Of a stretch of 64,000 nucleotides of DNA, positions 43,748 through 52,237 are shown in pieces. Position 1 is the stretch's first letter, and each line of letters begins with the position of its first letter. A program made the translations under genes and the position numbers. Source of the DNA: Pseudomonas putida. Lineage in GTDB: Bacteria; Pseudomonadota; Gammaproteobacteria; Pseudomonadales; Pseudomonadaceae. The notes beneath the pieces are model-generated. The model was given only the letters and a program-made list of their open reading frames with translations. It had not been told where the DNA came from and searched no databases. The stretch lies in the NCBI RefSeq assembly GCF_028682175.1, contig NZ_JANHKS010000029.1, positions 1 to 64,000 of the forward strand. Direction: 5' to 3'.

Positions 43748-45607
43748 TTACAAGGATTGAGGAGCGAGAGGAAAGTCCTCCACGCCCACAAACCCACCGG
43801 TCTGGTGCGCCCACAACCGCGCATACAGCCCTTTTTGCGCCAGCAGCTCGGCATGGGTGCCGCTCTCGGCGATGCGGCCGTTCTCCAGCACGATCAGCCG
43901 GTCCATCCGGGCAATCGTCGAGAGACGGTGGGCAATGGCGATGACCGTCTTGCCCTGCATCAGGGTTTCAAGGCTTTCCTGAATCGCCGCTTCCACTTCC
44001 GAGTCCAGCGCCGAGGTCGCTTCGTCCATGATCAGGATGGGCGCGTCCTTGAGCAGCACGCGAGTGATCGCAATGCGCTGGCGTTGCCCGCCTGAAAGTT
44101 TCACCCCGCGTTCGCCCACATGGGCGTCGAGCCCGGTGCGGCCTTCGGAATCGGACAACAGCGGAATGAACTCGTCGGCCCGGGCCTTGCGCATCGCTTC
44201 CCACAATTCTGCATCGGTGGCGTTGGGCTTGCCGTACTGCAGGTTGTCGCGGATCGAGCGGTGCAGCAGCGACGTATCCTGGGTGATCATGCCGATGTGC
44301 GAGCGCAGGCTTTCCTGAGCGACGTGGGAGATGTCCTGATCGTCGATCAGAATTCGCCCGCCCTGCACGTCATACAAGCGCAGCAGCAGGTTCACCAACG
44401 TCGATTTGCCTGCCCCCGACGGTCCGATCAGGCCGATCTTCTCCCCAGGCTTGATGTCCAGGTTCAGGTCATGGATCACACCCTTGCCTTTACCGTACTG
44501 GAACTTGAGGTGTTCGAAGCGCACTTCGCCACGGCTGACGTTCAGTTTCGGCGCGGCCTCGCGATCGGTGACGCCGACCGGCTGGGAAATGCTCTGCAGG
44601 CCGTCCTGCACCATGCCGATGTTCTCGAAGATGCCATTGACTACCCACATGATCCAGCCGGACATGTTGACGATGCGGATCACCAGGCCCGTGGCCAGCG
44701 CAATCGCACCGACCGAGATCATCGACTGGGTCCACAGCCACAGCGCAAGGCCGGTGGTCCAGACGATCAGAATGCCGTTGAGGGTGGTGATCACCGTGTC
44801 CATTTCGGTAATGACGCGGCCCGCCAGCTGGGTTTTCTCGGTCTGTTCGCTGATTGCCTCGCGGGCATACTGCTGCTCGGAGCTGGTGTGGGCGAACAGC
44901 TTGAGAGTGGTGATGTTGGTGTAGCCGTCGACAATTCGCCCCATCAGTTTGGAGCGGGCATCGGACGACACCACCGAGCGCGCCTTGACCCGTGGCACGA
45001 AGTACCAGAGCGCCAGAATGAAACCGCCGATCCAGCTCAGCAACGGGATCATCAGCCGCCAGTCAGCCTCGGCAAACAGCACCAGTGCGCCAATCGAGTA
45101 GATCAGCACGTGCCACATGGCATCGACCGTCTGCACGGCGGAGTCGCGCAGGGCGTTACCGGTCTGCACGATGCGCTGGGCGATGCGGCCGGCGAAGTCG
45201 TTCTGGAAGAAATTGACGCTCTGCTTGAGCACGTAACTGTGGTTCTGCCAGTTGATCATGCTGGTCATGCCGGGGCTGATGGTCTGATGCACCAGCAGGT
45301 CGTGCAGGCCAACGAAGATCGGCCGCAGGATCAGCGCGACGATGACCATCCACGCCAGCTCGAAAGCGTGGTCGCTGAAGAAGTTCGGGTTGGGCGCACC
45401 CTGGGCCAGGTCGATGATGCGGCTCAGGTAGCTGAACAGTGACACCTCGATCAGCGCACCGATCAGGCCCACCACCAGCAACGCGAGGAAGCTGGGCCAG
45501 ACCTGCTTGAGGTAATACACGTAGAACGCGACGACCTGGTTGGGAGGCGCGGCGGTCGGGGCGTCGCGGAAGATGTCGATCAGCTTTTCAAAACGACGAT
45601 AGAGCAT
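43748..45607 (-). CDS. ABC transporter, fused permease and ATP-binding protein
   Basis: A 619-residue half-transporter of the MsbA/exporter type. Residues about 30-345 hold six membrane spans (ABC_membrane domain). The ATPase has Walker A GPSGAGKS (about residue 405), signature LSGGQRQ, Walker B ILIMDEATSALDSE and the H-loop AIAHRLSTI. It works as a homodimer. Substrate is unknown; lipid, peptide or drug are all possible. It stands alone, with ppiA upstream on the same strand but a terminator in between. Confidence 0.92.
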   Translation of the reverse strand: MLYRRFEKLIDIFRDAPTAAPPNQVVAFYVYYLKQVWPSFLALLVVGLIGALIEVSLFSYLSRIIDLAQGAPNPNFFSDHAFELAWMVIVALILRPIFVGLHDLLVHQTISPGMTSMINWQNHSYVLKQSVNFFQNDFAGRIAQRIVQTGNALRDSAVQTVDAMWHVLIYSIGALVLFAEADWRLMIPLLSWIGGFILALWYFVPRVKARSVVSSDARSKLMGRIVDGYTNITTLKLFAHTSSEQQYAREAISEQTEKTQLAGRVITEMDTVITTLNGILIVWTTGLALWLWTQSMISVGAIALATGLVIRIVNMSGWIMWVVNGIFENIGMVQDGLQSISQPVGVTDREAAPKLNVSRGEVRFEHLKFQYGKGKGVIHDLNLDIKPGEKIGLIGPSGAGKSTLVNLLLRLYDVQGGRILIDDQDISHVAQESLRSHIGMITQDTSLLHRSIRDNLQYGKPNATDAELWEAMRKARADEFIPLLSDSEGRTGLDAHVGERGVKLSGGQRQRIAITRVLLKDAPILIMDEATSALDSEVEAAIQESLETLMQGKTVIAIAHRLSTIARMDRLIVLENGRIAESGTHAELLAQKGLYARLWAHQTGGFVGVEDFPLAPQSL

Positions 45608-45744
45608 TGGCTATGACGCCCACGCTTGAGCGGGCTCTCCATTCTGAGGGGCGGGTCGGGCAGTGCGTTTTTTCAATCGCATGGGTTCTGACCGCATGAA
45701 ATCACGAATGCTCGGACTCTTTCCCGTGACTGTGTCCCAGAAAT

Positions 45745-45775
45745 GCAAAAGCCGGGCAGGGCGCCCGGCTTTTGC
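45745..45775 (-). terminator. Terminator of ppiA
   Basis: A 13-base stem gcaaaagccgggc/gcccggcttttgc with a five-base loop. It carries an A-tract on one side and a T-tract on the other, so it may work on both strands. Confidence 0.85.
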
Positions 45776-45788
45776 GCACTCAGGTAGC

Positions 45789-46346
45789 TTAGTTCACGCG
45801 CTTGGCCGACTTGATCATGATCGGGTCCAGCGGCACGTTTTGCATACCTTGCTTGTTGCCGGTCTGGACGTTGACGATCTGGTCGACCACGTCCATGCCC
45901 TTGACCACCTTGCCGAACACCGCGTAGCCGTAGTCGCGGGCGCCGTGGTCGAGCATGGCGTTGTCGACCACGTTGATGAAGAACTGGCTGGTGGCCGAGT
46001 TCACGTCCGAGGTGCGGGCCATGGCGATGGTGCCGCGTACGTTATGCAGGCCGTTGTCGGCTTCGTTCTTGATCGGATCGTTGGTCGGCTTCTGCACCAT
46101 CTGCGCGGTGAAACCGCCGCCCTGGACCATGAAGCCCGGGATCACACGGTGGAAAATAGTGTTGGAGTAGAAGTTGCTGTCCACGTACTTGAGGAAGTTG
46201 GCAGTGCTGACCGGCGCCTTGTCCTGGTTCAGCTCGATCTCGACCTGGCCGAAGCTGGTGTCCAGCACGACGTGTGGCGCAGGAGCGGCCATCAGGTTGG
46301 AAGCGAACAGCACGGCGGCGGCAGAGAGGGCGATTTTTTTCAGCAT
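45789..46346 (-). CDS. ppiA: Periplasmic peptidyl-prolyl cis-trans isomerase (cyclophilin)
   Basis: A 185-residue protein with a signal peptide (MLKKIALSAAAVLFASNLMAA, cut about residue 21) and a full cyclophilin domain: FHRVIPGFMVQGGGF (catalytic Arg), MARTSDVNSATSQFFIN and YAVFGKVVKGMDVVD. It speeds proline isomerisation in folding envelope proteins. The ATG at 46344-46346 was chosen because the signal peptide starts there. Confidence 0.95.
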   Translation of the reverse strand: MLKKIALSAAAVLFASNLMAAPAPHVVLDTSFGQVEIELNQDKAPVSTANFLKYVDSNFYSNTIFHRVIPGFMVQGGGFTAQMVQKPTNDPIKNEADNGLHNVRGTIAMARTSDVNSATSQFFINVVDNAMLDHGARDYGYAVFGKVVKGMDVVDQIVNVQTGNKQGMQNVPLDPIMIKSAKRVN

Positions 46347-46454
46347 GGGGCACAAGTCCTGAATTGATTGTTCGACTGCAAACAGTTGGCAAGGGAAGCA
46401 CGTTTGCGCAGGTTTGGACAGAGGCATGTGGCGCGATCCCACGAGCGCCTCGAT

Positions 46455-46547
46455 CCTGTAGCAGCCGGGCTTGCCCGCGGGGGCGGTGTGTCAGATGCAG
46501 ATTTACTGCCTGACACACCGCTCCCGCCGGCAAGCCGTGCTGCTACG
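46455..46547. repeat. REPIN, hybrid arms (type C right, variant left)
   Basis: The left arm cctgtagcagccgggcttgc differs from the right arm's complement; the right arm ccgccggcaagccgtgctgc is of normal type C. The stem therefore has several mismatches. Confidence 0.8.
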
Positions 46548-47340
46548 CTACTGCGGTTTCCTGAGCCTCGATGAACGCCAGTAACAACCGGTTGAATGCC
46601 TCGGGGCGATCCAGCGGCGTTGCATGCCTCGAGTCCTCGATCACTTCGACCCGCGCACCTTTTATCAACGCGGCGTAATTGCGCTTGAGCTCAACCGGTG
46701 TGTAGTCCCGATCCGCTGTAACGATCAGCGTCGGGCAACTGATTCGCGATAACTTCTCCTGCACCCCCCACCCGACAATCGCGCTGAAGCTCGCAAGATA
46801 GGCGCGTTTCTCGTTCTGCGCCCAGCGTTTGGCGATCTTGTGCCGCAGGTCGGTTTGTTCGGGCTTGGGAAACAGGTTCTTGCCCAGCCCCTTGCCAATG
46901 GTTTCCATGGGAAGCAGCCGTGCCAGCAACCAGCGTTTGGCGAACTGTTTGAAGTCGTCCAGGCGTTTGATCTTCACCTCAGGGGCGCTGTTGACGATGG
47001 TCAGGCTCTTGAGCAATTGCGGCTGATCGACTGCCAGTTGAAAGCCGATCATCCCGCCCATGGAAAGCCCCACCAGGTGCACCGGGCCCAGGTGCAGGTG
47101 ATCGATCAGGGCTTCGATGTCGGCGCTGAAACCGGGGATGCTGTAGCGCTCGCGGGGTTTGTCGGAGCGCCCGTGGCCGCGCACGTCAATGGCAATCACC
47201 CGATAATGCGCGGCCAGGGCCGGGATCTGGTATTCCCAGTCCTGGCAGCTCGAGCCCAGACCGTGGACCAGTAGCACCGGGCTGCCGTGGCCATATTCTT
47301 CGTAATGCAGGGAACAGCCGTCGTGTTCGAACCAGGGCAT
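46543..47340 (-). CDS. Alpha/beta hydrolase
   Basis: A 265-residue serine hydrolase with the oxyanion motif VHGLGSSCQDWEYQ, DVRGHGRSDKP, the nucleophile elbow GLSMGGMIG (about residues 92-100), the Asp in TADRDYTP and the His in DSRHATPLDRP. It is near LigD-type and 3-oxoadipate enol-lactonase families, but no reaction can be assigned. It follows the LysR gene on the same strand by 24 bases and may be co-transcribed. Its stop overlaps the end of the REPIN at 46455. Confidence 0.9.
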   Translation of the reverse strand: MPWFEHDGCSLHYEEYGHGSPVLLVHGLGSSCQDWEYQIPALAAHYRVIAIDVRGHGRSDKPRERYSIPGFSADIEALIDHLHLGPVHLVGLSMGGMIGFQLAVDQPQLLKSLTIVNSAPEVKIKRLDDFKQFAKRWLLARLLPMETIGKGLGKNLFPKPEQTDLRHKIAKRWAQNEKRAYLASFSAIVGWGVQEKLSRISCPTLIVTADRDYTPVELKRNYAALIKGARVEVIEDSRHATPLDRPEAFNRLLLAFIEAQETAVA

Positions 47341-47364
47341 GGGTTACGTCCGTGTGTGTCAGTG

Positions 47365-48291
47365 TCACACCGCCTGCTGCGGCGCCGCGAAGGGCGCATC
47401 CAGCGGCGCGGTGTCGAAGGTCTGGATCAGCTCGATGAGGATCTGCGTTGCAGGCCCCAGCGGCTTGTCCTTGCTGGAATAAAGATAGAAGGTCGGGCTG
47501 CGGCTGCCACCTTTGTCCAGCGGCAGAATTTTCAGCACGCCTTCGCGCAGTTCTCGCTCGATCATGTGCCGCGGCAGCCAGGCGAAGCCCAGCCCGCTGC
47601 TGACGAAGGTCGCGGCGGTGGCAAGGCTGCCCACGGTCCAGCGCTGTTCGGCACCCAGCCAGCCCACGTCGCGGGGTTGATTGCGGCCGGAGTCGCGGAT
47701 CACCACCTGCAGTTGGCTTTCCAGGTCCTGGAAGGTCAAATCACGCTGCACCAGATGCAAAGGGTGCTCGGGATGAGCCACGGCGACGAACTCGACGCTG
47801 CTCATTTCGGCACCCAGATAGCCTGGAATAGTGAAGCCGCTGATCGCCAGATCGGCCACGCCTTGAAGCAACGCTTCCTCGACGCCTGACAGCACCTCCT
47901 CGCGCAGCCGCACCCGGCAGCCACGGCTCTGCGGCATGAAGGCGGTCAGTGCGCGCACTAACCGTGCATTGGGGTAGGCGGCGTCGACCACCAGTCGCAC
48001 TTCGGCCTCCCAGCCCTGTTCCATGTGGTGGGCGAGGTCTTCGAGCTGGCTGGCGTTCTTCACCAGTTGCCGTGAGCGACGCAGCAGTACTTCACCGGCC
48101 TCGGTCAGCACCGCCTTGCGCCCGTCGATGCGCAGCAGGGGCACGCCGAGCTGGTCCTGCATCCGAGCTACCGTGTAGCTCACCGAAGACTGGGACCGGT
48201 GCAGCGCCTCGGCCGCCTGGGCAAAGCCGCCATGATCGACAACGGCCTGCAGGGTGCGCCATTGATCAAGGGTTACGCGGGGCGCTTTCAT
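47365..48291 (-). CDS. LysR family transcriptional regulator
   Basis: A 308-residue regulator with an N-terminal winged helix-turn-helix (residues about 8-67, HGGFAQAAEALHRSQSSVSYTVARMQ) and a LysR substrate-binding domain. The ATG at 48291 (MKAPRVTLDQW) fits the family; the longer frame covers the divergent gene. It is divergent from a small exported protein and lies 520 bases from azoR, which could be a target. Effector is unknown. Confidence 0.92.
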   Translation of the reverse strand: MKAPRVTLDQWRTLQAVVDHGGFAQAAEALHRSQSSVSYTVARMQDQLGVPLLRIDGRKAVLTEAGEVLLRRSRQLVKNASQLEDLAHHMEQGWEAEVRLVVDAAYPNARLVRALTAFMPQSRGCRVRLREEVLSGVEEALLQGVADLAISGFTIPGYLGAEMSSVEFVAVAHPEHPLHLVQRDLTFQDLESQLQVVIRDSGRNQPRDVGWLGAEQRWTVGSLATAATFVSSGLGFAWLPRHMIERELREGVLKILPLDKGGSRSPTFYLYSSKDKPLGPATQILIELIQTFDTAPLDAPFAAPQQAV

Positions 48292-48342
48292 GTGTGGATC
48301 CTTCTGTCCTAAGCTGGCAGCCTCATAATTGGAGACTGCCGC

Positions 48343-48657
48343 ATGAAAAGATTCTGTTGTGTGCTGCTGACGATGTTGCCCCTGAGCGCCTTTGCCTACC
48401 CGATCGATGTGGAAAAACACCTCAACGGCATGCAGATCGACTACAACAGCCACGACACGGCCTACGACATCGGCAACATCACGATTAACAACTACGGCGA
48501 CGTGCCTGCCAAGTGCACTGCGGTGTTCAACAACGGGCCCGAAGCCCCTCGCACGCGCAGGGTGCAGATCGCGGCAAAGAGCAGCAGCAACGTCACGGTC
48601 AAATTCAGCCGCGAGATCATCAAGCTGCGGGTCAAGCTCAGTTGCGAGCCGCAGTAG
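48343..48657 (+). CDS. Small exported protein, unknown function
   Basis: A 104-residue protein with a signal peptide (MKRFCCVLLTMLPLSAFA, then Tyr-Pro) and a beta-rich mature part of about 86 residues containing two Cys that could form a disulfide. Homologues in Pseudomonas are often labelled 3-phosphoglycerate kinase, which is impossible at this size. It is divergent from the LysR gene by 51 bases, so the regulator may control it. Confidence 0.75.
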   Translation: MKRFCCVLLTMLPLSAFAYPIDVEKHLNGMQIDYNSHDTAYDIGNITINNYGDVPAKCTAVFNNGPEAPRTRRVQIAAKSSSNVTVKFSREIIKLRVKLSCEPQ

Positions 48658-48810
48658 ACGTCAGCGTCATGGCGAGAGAGTAAATCGCTCTCGCTGTTAA
48701 AACAAATTAATAGATATTTAGTAGCAGTTTTTTGCGCTTTTTTATCGAATTGTTGCTCGTTACTCTGGCCTCCATCGAATCCACACACTCATTCGCCAGA
48801 GGCCAAACCC

Positions 48811-49410
48811 ATGTCCCGCGTACTCGTCATCGAAAGCAGCGCCCGTCAGCAAGACTCGGTATCCCGTCAGTTGACCCAGCAGTTCATCAGCCAATGGCGC
48901 GGCGCGCACCCGGCCGACGAGATCACCGTGCGCGATCTGGCGGTGAAACAGGTTCCGCACCTGGACAGCGAGCTGCTGGGCGGCTGGATGAAGCCGCAGG
49001 ATCAGCGCAGCGCCGTTGAACAGGCTGCGCTGGAGCGCTCCAACGAGCTGACCGACGAACTGGTGGCCGCCGACGTGGTGGTGCTGGCAGCGCCGATGTA
49101 CAACTTCGCGATTCCGAGCACGCTCAAATCCTGGTTCGACCACGTGCTGCGCGCCGGTGTGACCTTCAAGTACGGCGACACTGGCCCTCAAGGCCTGCTG
49201 ACCGGCAAGCGCGCTTACGTACTGACCGCTCGCGGCGGTATCTACGCTGGCAGTTCGCTGGACCACCAGGAACCCTACCTGCGTCAGGTGCTGGGCTTTG
49301 TCGGCATCCACGACGTCACCTTCATTCATGCCGAAGGCCTGAACATGGGCGGCGACTTCTCGCAGAAAGGCCTGAACCAGGCCATCGCCAAACTGGCCCA
49401 GGTGGCTTGA
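48811..49410 (+). CDS. azoR: FMN-dependent NADH-azoreductase
   Basis: A 199-residue flavodoxin-like enzyme that reduces azo dyes and quinones with NADH. The FMN contacts are SARQQDSVSR near residue 10 and PMYNFAIPSTLKSWFDH near residues 94-110, plus TARGGIYAG near residue 141. Length matches E. coli AzoR (201). The ATG at 48811 follows a short spacer from gccaaaccc; a ribosome site is weak. Confidence 0.94.
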   Translation: MSRVLVIESSARQQDSVSRQLTQQFISQWRGAHPADEITVRDLAVKQVPHLDSELLGGWMKPQDQRSAVEQAALERSNELTDELVAADVVVLAAPMYNFAIPSTLKSWFDHVLRAGVTFKYGDTGPQGLLTGKRAYVLTARGGIYAGSSLDHQEPYLRQVLGFVGIHDVTFIHAEGLNMGGDFSQKGLNQAIAKLAQVA

Positions 49411-49504
49411 TGGGAAGGACTTAACGGTCGGTTAATCCTGGCCAGCGATTATCTTCACGTTCATCGACACTCCTTTGGCACTCGAACCGCTCCTGAGTGC
49501 ATTG

Positions 49505-49546
49505 CCCGATAGACCCGCCTGATTGCGCCGGGTCATCGGGTTTTTT
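49505..49546 (+). terminator. Terminator downstream of azoR
   Basis: Stem cccgat-a-gacccg / cgggtc-atcggg is followed by six T residues, 95 bases past the azoR stop. Confidence 0.85.
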
Positions 49547-49571
49547 ATTGCCTGCAATATTCGCCACGGCC

Positions 49572-49665
49572 CCTGTAGGAGTGAGCTTGCTCGCGAGAGG
49601 CCGGTACATCCAGCACACCATCGGCGCGCCAGCCACCGCATCGCGAGCAAGCTCACTCCTACAGG
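49572..49665. repeat. REPIN, type A
   Basis: Arms cctgtaggagtgagcttgct and complement, between azoR and the DMT transporter. Confidence 0.9.
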
Positions 49666-49733
49666 GGCGAGGTGGTGCTTGAACTGCTCTGGCTGAACCC
49701 GCTAAGGTCGCCGCCTTCGAAAAAGGGGCAATC

Positions 49734-50600
49734 ATGGGTTATCTACTCTTTGTGACGCTGATCCAGGCGTTTTCCTTCAGCCTGATCGGCGTTTATCTGG
49801 CAGGTCACGTCGACAGTTACCTGGCCGTGCTCATCCGCGTCGTACTGGCCGGGCTTGTGTTCATTCCGTTGACCCGCTGGCGCCAGGTCGAGCCGCGCTT
49901 CATGCGCGGGATGCTGCTGATCGGCGCATTGCAGTTCGGCGTGACCTACGTCTGCCTGTACCTGAGTTTCCGGGTGCTGACGGTGCCGGAAGTGCTGCTG
50001 TTCACCATCCTCACGCCCTTGCACGTGACCTTGATCGAGGATGCGCTCAATCGCCGCTTCAACCCCTGGGGCCTGCTGGCGGCCATCGTCGCGGTACTGG
50101 GGGCGGTCATCATCCGTTATGACCGTGTCGATTCGAACTTCCTCGGCGGTTTCCTGTTGCTGCAACTGGCCAACTTCACCTACGCAGCAGGACAGGTGCT
50201 GTACAAACACCTCGTGGCCCGCCACCCCAGCGACCTGCCGCACTACCGCCGCTTCGGCTACTTCTACCTCGGCGCACTGGCCGTGGCACTCCCGGCCTTC
50301 CTGCTGTTCGGCAATCCCCAGCACCTGCCCGAGGGCCCGCAGCAGTGGGGTGTGTTGCTGTTTCTGGGGCTGGTCTCCACCGCGCTGGGCATGTACTGGT
50401 GGAACAAGGGCGCGTGCCTGGTCAACGGCGGCACCCTGGCGGTGATGAACAACCTGCATGTGCCGGTGGGGCTGTTGATCAACCTGCTGATCTGGGGCCG
50501 CAACGAAGACCTGGGCAAGCTGTTTTTCGGTGGCCTGGTGATCGTTTTCTCAGTCTGGATCAGCCGACGCGGTGCCGCGCAGCAGCGCCCGATTCGCTGA
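49734..50600 (+). CDS. DMT/EamA family transporter
   Basis: A 288-residue membrane protein with about ten spans in two EamA halves: LFVTLIQAFSFSLIGVYLAGHVDSY at the N terminus and GLVSTALGMYWWNKGACLVNGGTLAVMNNLHVP near residue 220. The late block recalls carboxylate/amino-acid/amine transporters. A gaaaaagggg region precedes the ATG at 49734. It is not clearly linked to the small exported genes downstream. Confidence 0.9.
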   Translation: MGYLLFVTLIQAFSFSLIGVYLAGHVDSYLAVLIRVVLAGLVFIPLTRWRQVEPRFMRGMLLIGALQFGVTYVCLYLSFRVLTVPEVLLFTILTPLHVTLIEDALNRRFNPWGLLAAIVAVLGAVIIRYDRVDSNFLGGFLLLQLANFTYAAGQVLYKHLVARHPSDLPHYRRFGYFYLGALAVALPAFLLFGNPQHLPEGPQQWGVLLFLGLVSTALGMYWWNKGACLVNGGTLAVMNNLHVPVGLLINLLIWGRNEDLGKLFFGGLVIVFSVWISRRGAAQQRPIR

Positions 50601-50668
50601 AACACCGGCGCTAGACGCGCTGCTCCTCTGCATCATCGAAGGTGATGTTTGATATCTGCATGAGTGGT

Positions 50669-50697
50669 TTTTCATGTTGGGGCCGATCCAATAGATT
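50669..50697 (+). promoter_or_regulatory. Promoter of exported-peptide gene 1
   Basis: TTTTCA (50669-50674) and TAGATT (50692-50697) are spaced 17 bases. The same arrangement lies before both other copies. Confidence 0.6.
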
Positions 50698-50752
50698 GGC
50701 TCCAACGAAACGAATTACCCAACTTACCAACAGTTCTGCGGAGATCAAGACC

Positions 50753-50989
50753 ATGAAAAAATCCATCGCTATCGGCTTTGCACTTTCGGTTCTGGCAGCA
50801 GGTTCTGCATTCGCCGCCCCACAAAAGACTTACCAGCGCGCTATCGTCGATGCTTCCAGTGCTACTGTTCTGGACAGCAAAGTGGCCAGCAAAGATGCGG
50901 TCAAGCCTTTCGACAGCAAATCGACCAGCACTGTAATCGTCGCTGAAAACCGCAAAGAGTTTGGTTCGAGCTACCAGCGTTACGAGTAA
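50753..50989 (+). CDS. Small exported protein, copy 1 of 3
   Basis: A 78-residue protein with a signal peptide (residues 1-21, ending SAFA) and a mature chain of 57 residues. It differs from copy 2 only at residues 24 (Gln) and 51 (Lys). The C-terminal block STVIVAENRKEFGSSYQRYE is shared by all copies. There is no Cys and no known motif. A GGAGAT ribosome site, a shared leader and its own terminator frame the gene. Function is unknown; a secreted peptide or envelope stress protein is possible. The ATG at 50753 was chosen because the signal peptide begins there. Confidence 0.75.
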   Translation: MKKSIAIGFALSVLAAGSAFAAPQKTYQRAIVDASSATVLDSKVASKDAVKPFDSKSTSTVIVAENRKEFGSSYQRYE

Positions 50990-51022
50990 GGGTGCAAGTT
51001 CAGTCCGACCTGAACGCACAGT

Positions 51023-51050
51023 AAAAAGCCCGGCAGATGCCGGGCTTTTT
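51023..51050 (+). terminator. Terminator of exported-peptide gene 1
   Basis: Stem aaaaagcccggc/gccgggcttttt with a four-base loop. Confidence 0.9.
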
Positions 51051-51082
51051 GTTTGCGTAAAACAGTCGAAAGTTACCCGCTT

Positions 51083-51175
51083 CCTGTAGGAGTGAGCTTG
51101 CTCGCGATGGCGGTGTGTCAGGCAACGTATTCGCCTCAGATACTCCGCCATCGCGAGCAAGCTCGCTCCTACAGG
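51083..51175. repeat. REPIN, type A, between peptide copies 1 and 2
   Basis: Arms cctgtaggagtgagcttgct and near complement (one base change), lying between the two nearly identical gene copies. Confidence 0.9.
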
Positions 51176-51259
51176 GCCGTGCAAGGGCCGTAATCATTGA
51201 GTTAGAGCCCTTCTACGCACCCATCACGGCCAATGATGTTCAGTATGCCGACGCTTGGT

Positions 51260-51288
51260 TTTTCAATGACAGGCCGTTCGATTAACTT
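51260..51288 (+). promoter_or_regulatory. Promoter of exported-peptide gene 2
   Basis: TTTTCA (51260-51265) and TAACTT (51283-51288), spacing 17 bases, at the same place relative to the gene as copy 1. Confidence 0.6.
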
Positions 51289-51343
51289 AGCTCCAACGAA
51301 ACGAATTACCCAACTTACCAACAGTTCTGCGGAGATCAAGACC

Positions 51344-51580
51344 ATGAAAAAATCCATCGCTATCGGCTTTGCACTTTCGGTTCTGGCAGCAGGTTCTGCA
51401 TTCGCCGCTCCAGAAAAAACTTACCAACGCGCCATCGTCGATGCATCCAGCGCTACTGTCCTGGATAGCAAAGTGGCCAGCAAAGATGCGGTCAGGCCTT
51501 TCGACAGCAAATCGACCAGCACTGTAATCGTCGCTGAAAACCGCAAAGAGTTCGGTTCGAGCTACCAGCGTTACGAGTAA
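51344..51580 (+). CDS. Small exported protein, copy 2 of 3
   Basis: A 78-residue protein with signal peptide residues 1-21 and the same mature chain as copy 1 except Glu24 and Arg51. The leader from ctccaacgaaacgaattacc to the ATG is identical to copy 1, and the sequence after the stop is nearly identical too, so a whole transcription unit was duplicated. It has its own promoter and terminator. Function unknown. Confidence 0.75.
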   Translation: MKKSIAIGFALSVLAAGSAFAAPEKTYQRAIVDASSATVLDSKVASKDAVRPFDSKSTSTVIVAENRKEFGSSYQRYE

Positions 51581-51613
51581 GGGTGCAAGTTCAGTCCAAC
51601 CTGAACGCACATG

Positions 51614-51641
51614 AAAAAGCCCGGCTGATGCCGGGCTTTTT
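51614..51641 (+). terminator. Terminator of exported-peptide gene 2
   Basis: Stem aaaaagcccggc/gccgggcttttt with the loop tgat. Confidence 0.9.
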
Positions 51642-51735
51642 GTTGTTTGTGGTTTGCCGATGTGCATCGTCTATCGGTCCGATAGTGTAAACACTATTAT
51701 CAGCGCTCCTGATGTCTGAAATAAATAGCGGTGGT

Positions 51736-51764
51736 TTTTAATCTTTCGGTGACGGGTCTAAATT
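51736..51764 (+). promoter_or_regulatory. Promoter of exported-peptide gene 3
   Basis: TTTTAA (51736-51741) and TAAATT (51759-51764), spacing 17 bases, in the same context (tggcttcaac follows) as copies 1 and 2. Confidence 0.6.
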
Positions 51765-51808
51765 GGCTTCAACAAAACGATTCACCCCCACTTACCGGAG
51801 ATACCATC

Positions 51809-52036
51809 ATGAAAAAATCAATCGCCCTGGGCTTCGCACTTTCCTTCCTGGCCGCCGGCTCTGCCTTCGCCACGCCTCAGGCTGCCCGCCAGACTGTCGT
51901 ACTGGAACCCACCTACATCCACGCCACCGCTGACGGCAAACAAGTCGCCAAGCCCTTCGCCAGCCAGTCGAGCAGCACTGTGATCGTCGCTGAGAACCGC
52001 AAGGAATTCGGCTCGCACTATCAGCGTTACGAGTAA
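51809..52036 (+). CDS. Small exported protein, diverged copy 3 of 3
   Basis: A 75-residue protein with the same signal peptide type (MKKSIALGFALSFLAAGSAFA) and the same C-terminal block (SSTVIVAENRKEFGSHYQRYE without the first Ser change). The centre (about residues 24-50) is unlike copies 1 and 2. The conserved tail with a variable middle suggests that the tail carries the function. It has its own promoter and terminator. Confidence 0.75.
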   Translation: MKKSIALGFALSFLAAGSAFATPQAARQTVVLEPTYIHATADGKQVAKPFASQSSSTVIVAENRKEFGSHYQRYE

Positions 52037-52068
52037 CAGGCGGGTTCAGATCGAACCGACCCCATATC

Positions 52069-52095
52069 AAAAGCCCGGCGGATGCCGGGCTTTTT
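52069..52095 (+). terminator. Terminator of exported-peptide gene 3
   Basis: Stem aaaagcccggc/gccgggcttttt, nearly the same as in the two other copies. Confidence 0.9.
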
Positions 52096-52126
52096 GTTTG
52101 TGCGCAAAATCTGAAATCACGCCACC

Positions 52127-52218
52127 CCTGTAGGAGTGAGCTTGCTCGCGATAGCGTAACGTTGGTCATATTGATGTATCTGACCTGACGCCATCGCGAG
52201 CAAGCTCACTCCTACAGG
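52127..52218. repeat. REPIN, type A, after peptide copy 3
   Basis: Arms cctgtaggagtgagcttgct and complement, between copy 3 and the convergent fds operon. Confidence 0.9.
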
Positions 52219-52237
52219 TACGTGGGGATCTGCGGCG

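Noticed and set aside
48343..48657. 3-phosphoglycerate kinase, a label often given to such proteins
   Set aside because: The protein has 104 residues with a signal peptide; phosphoglycerate kinase is about 390 residues and cytoplasmic.
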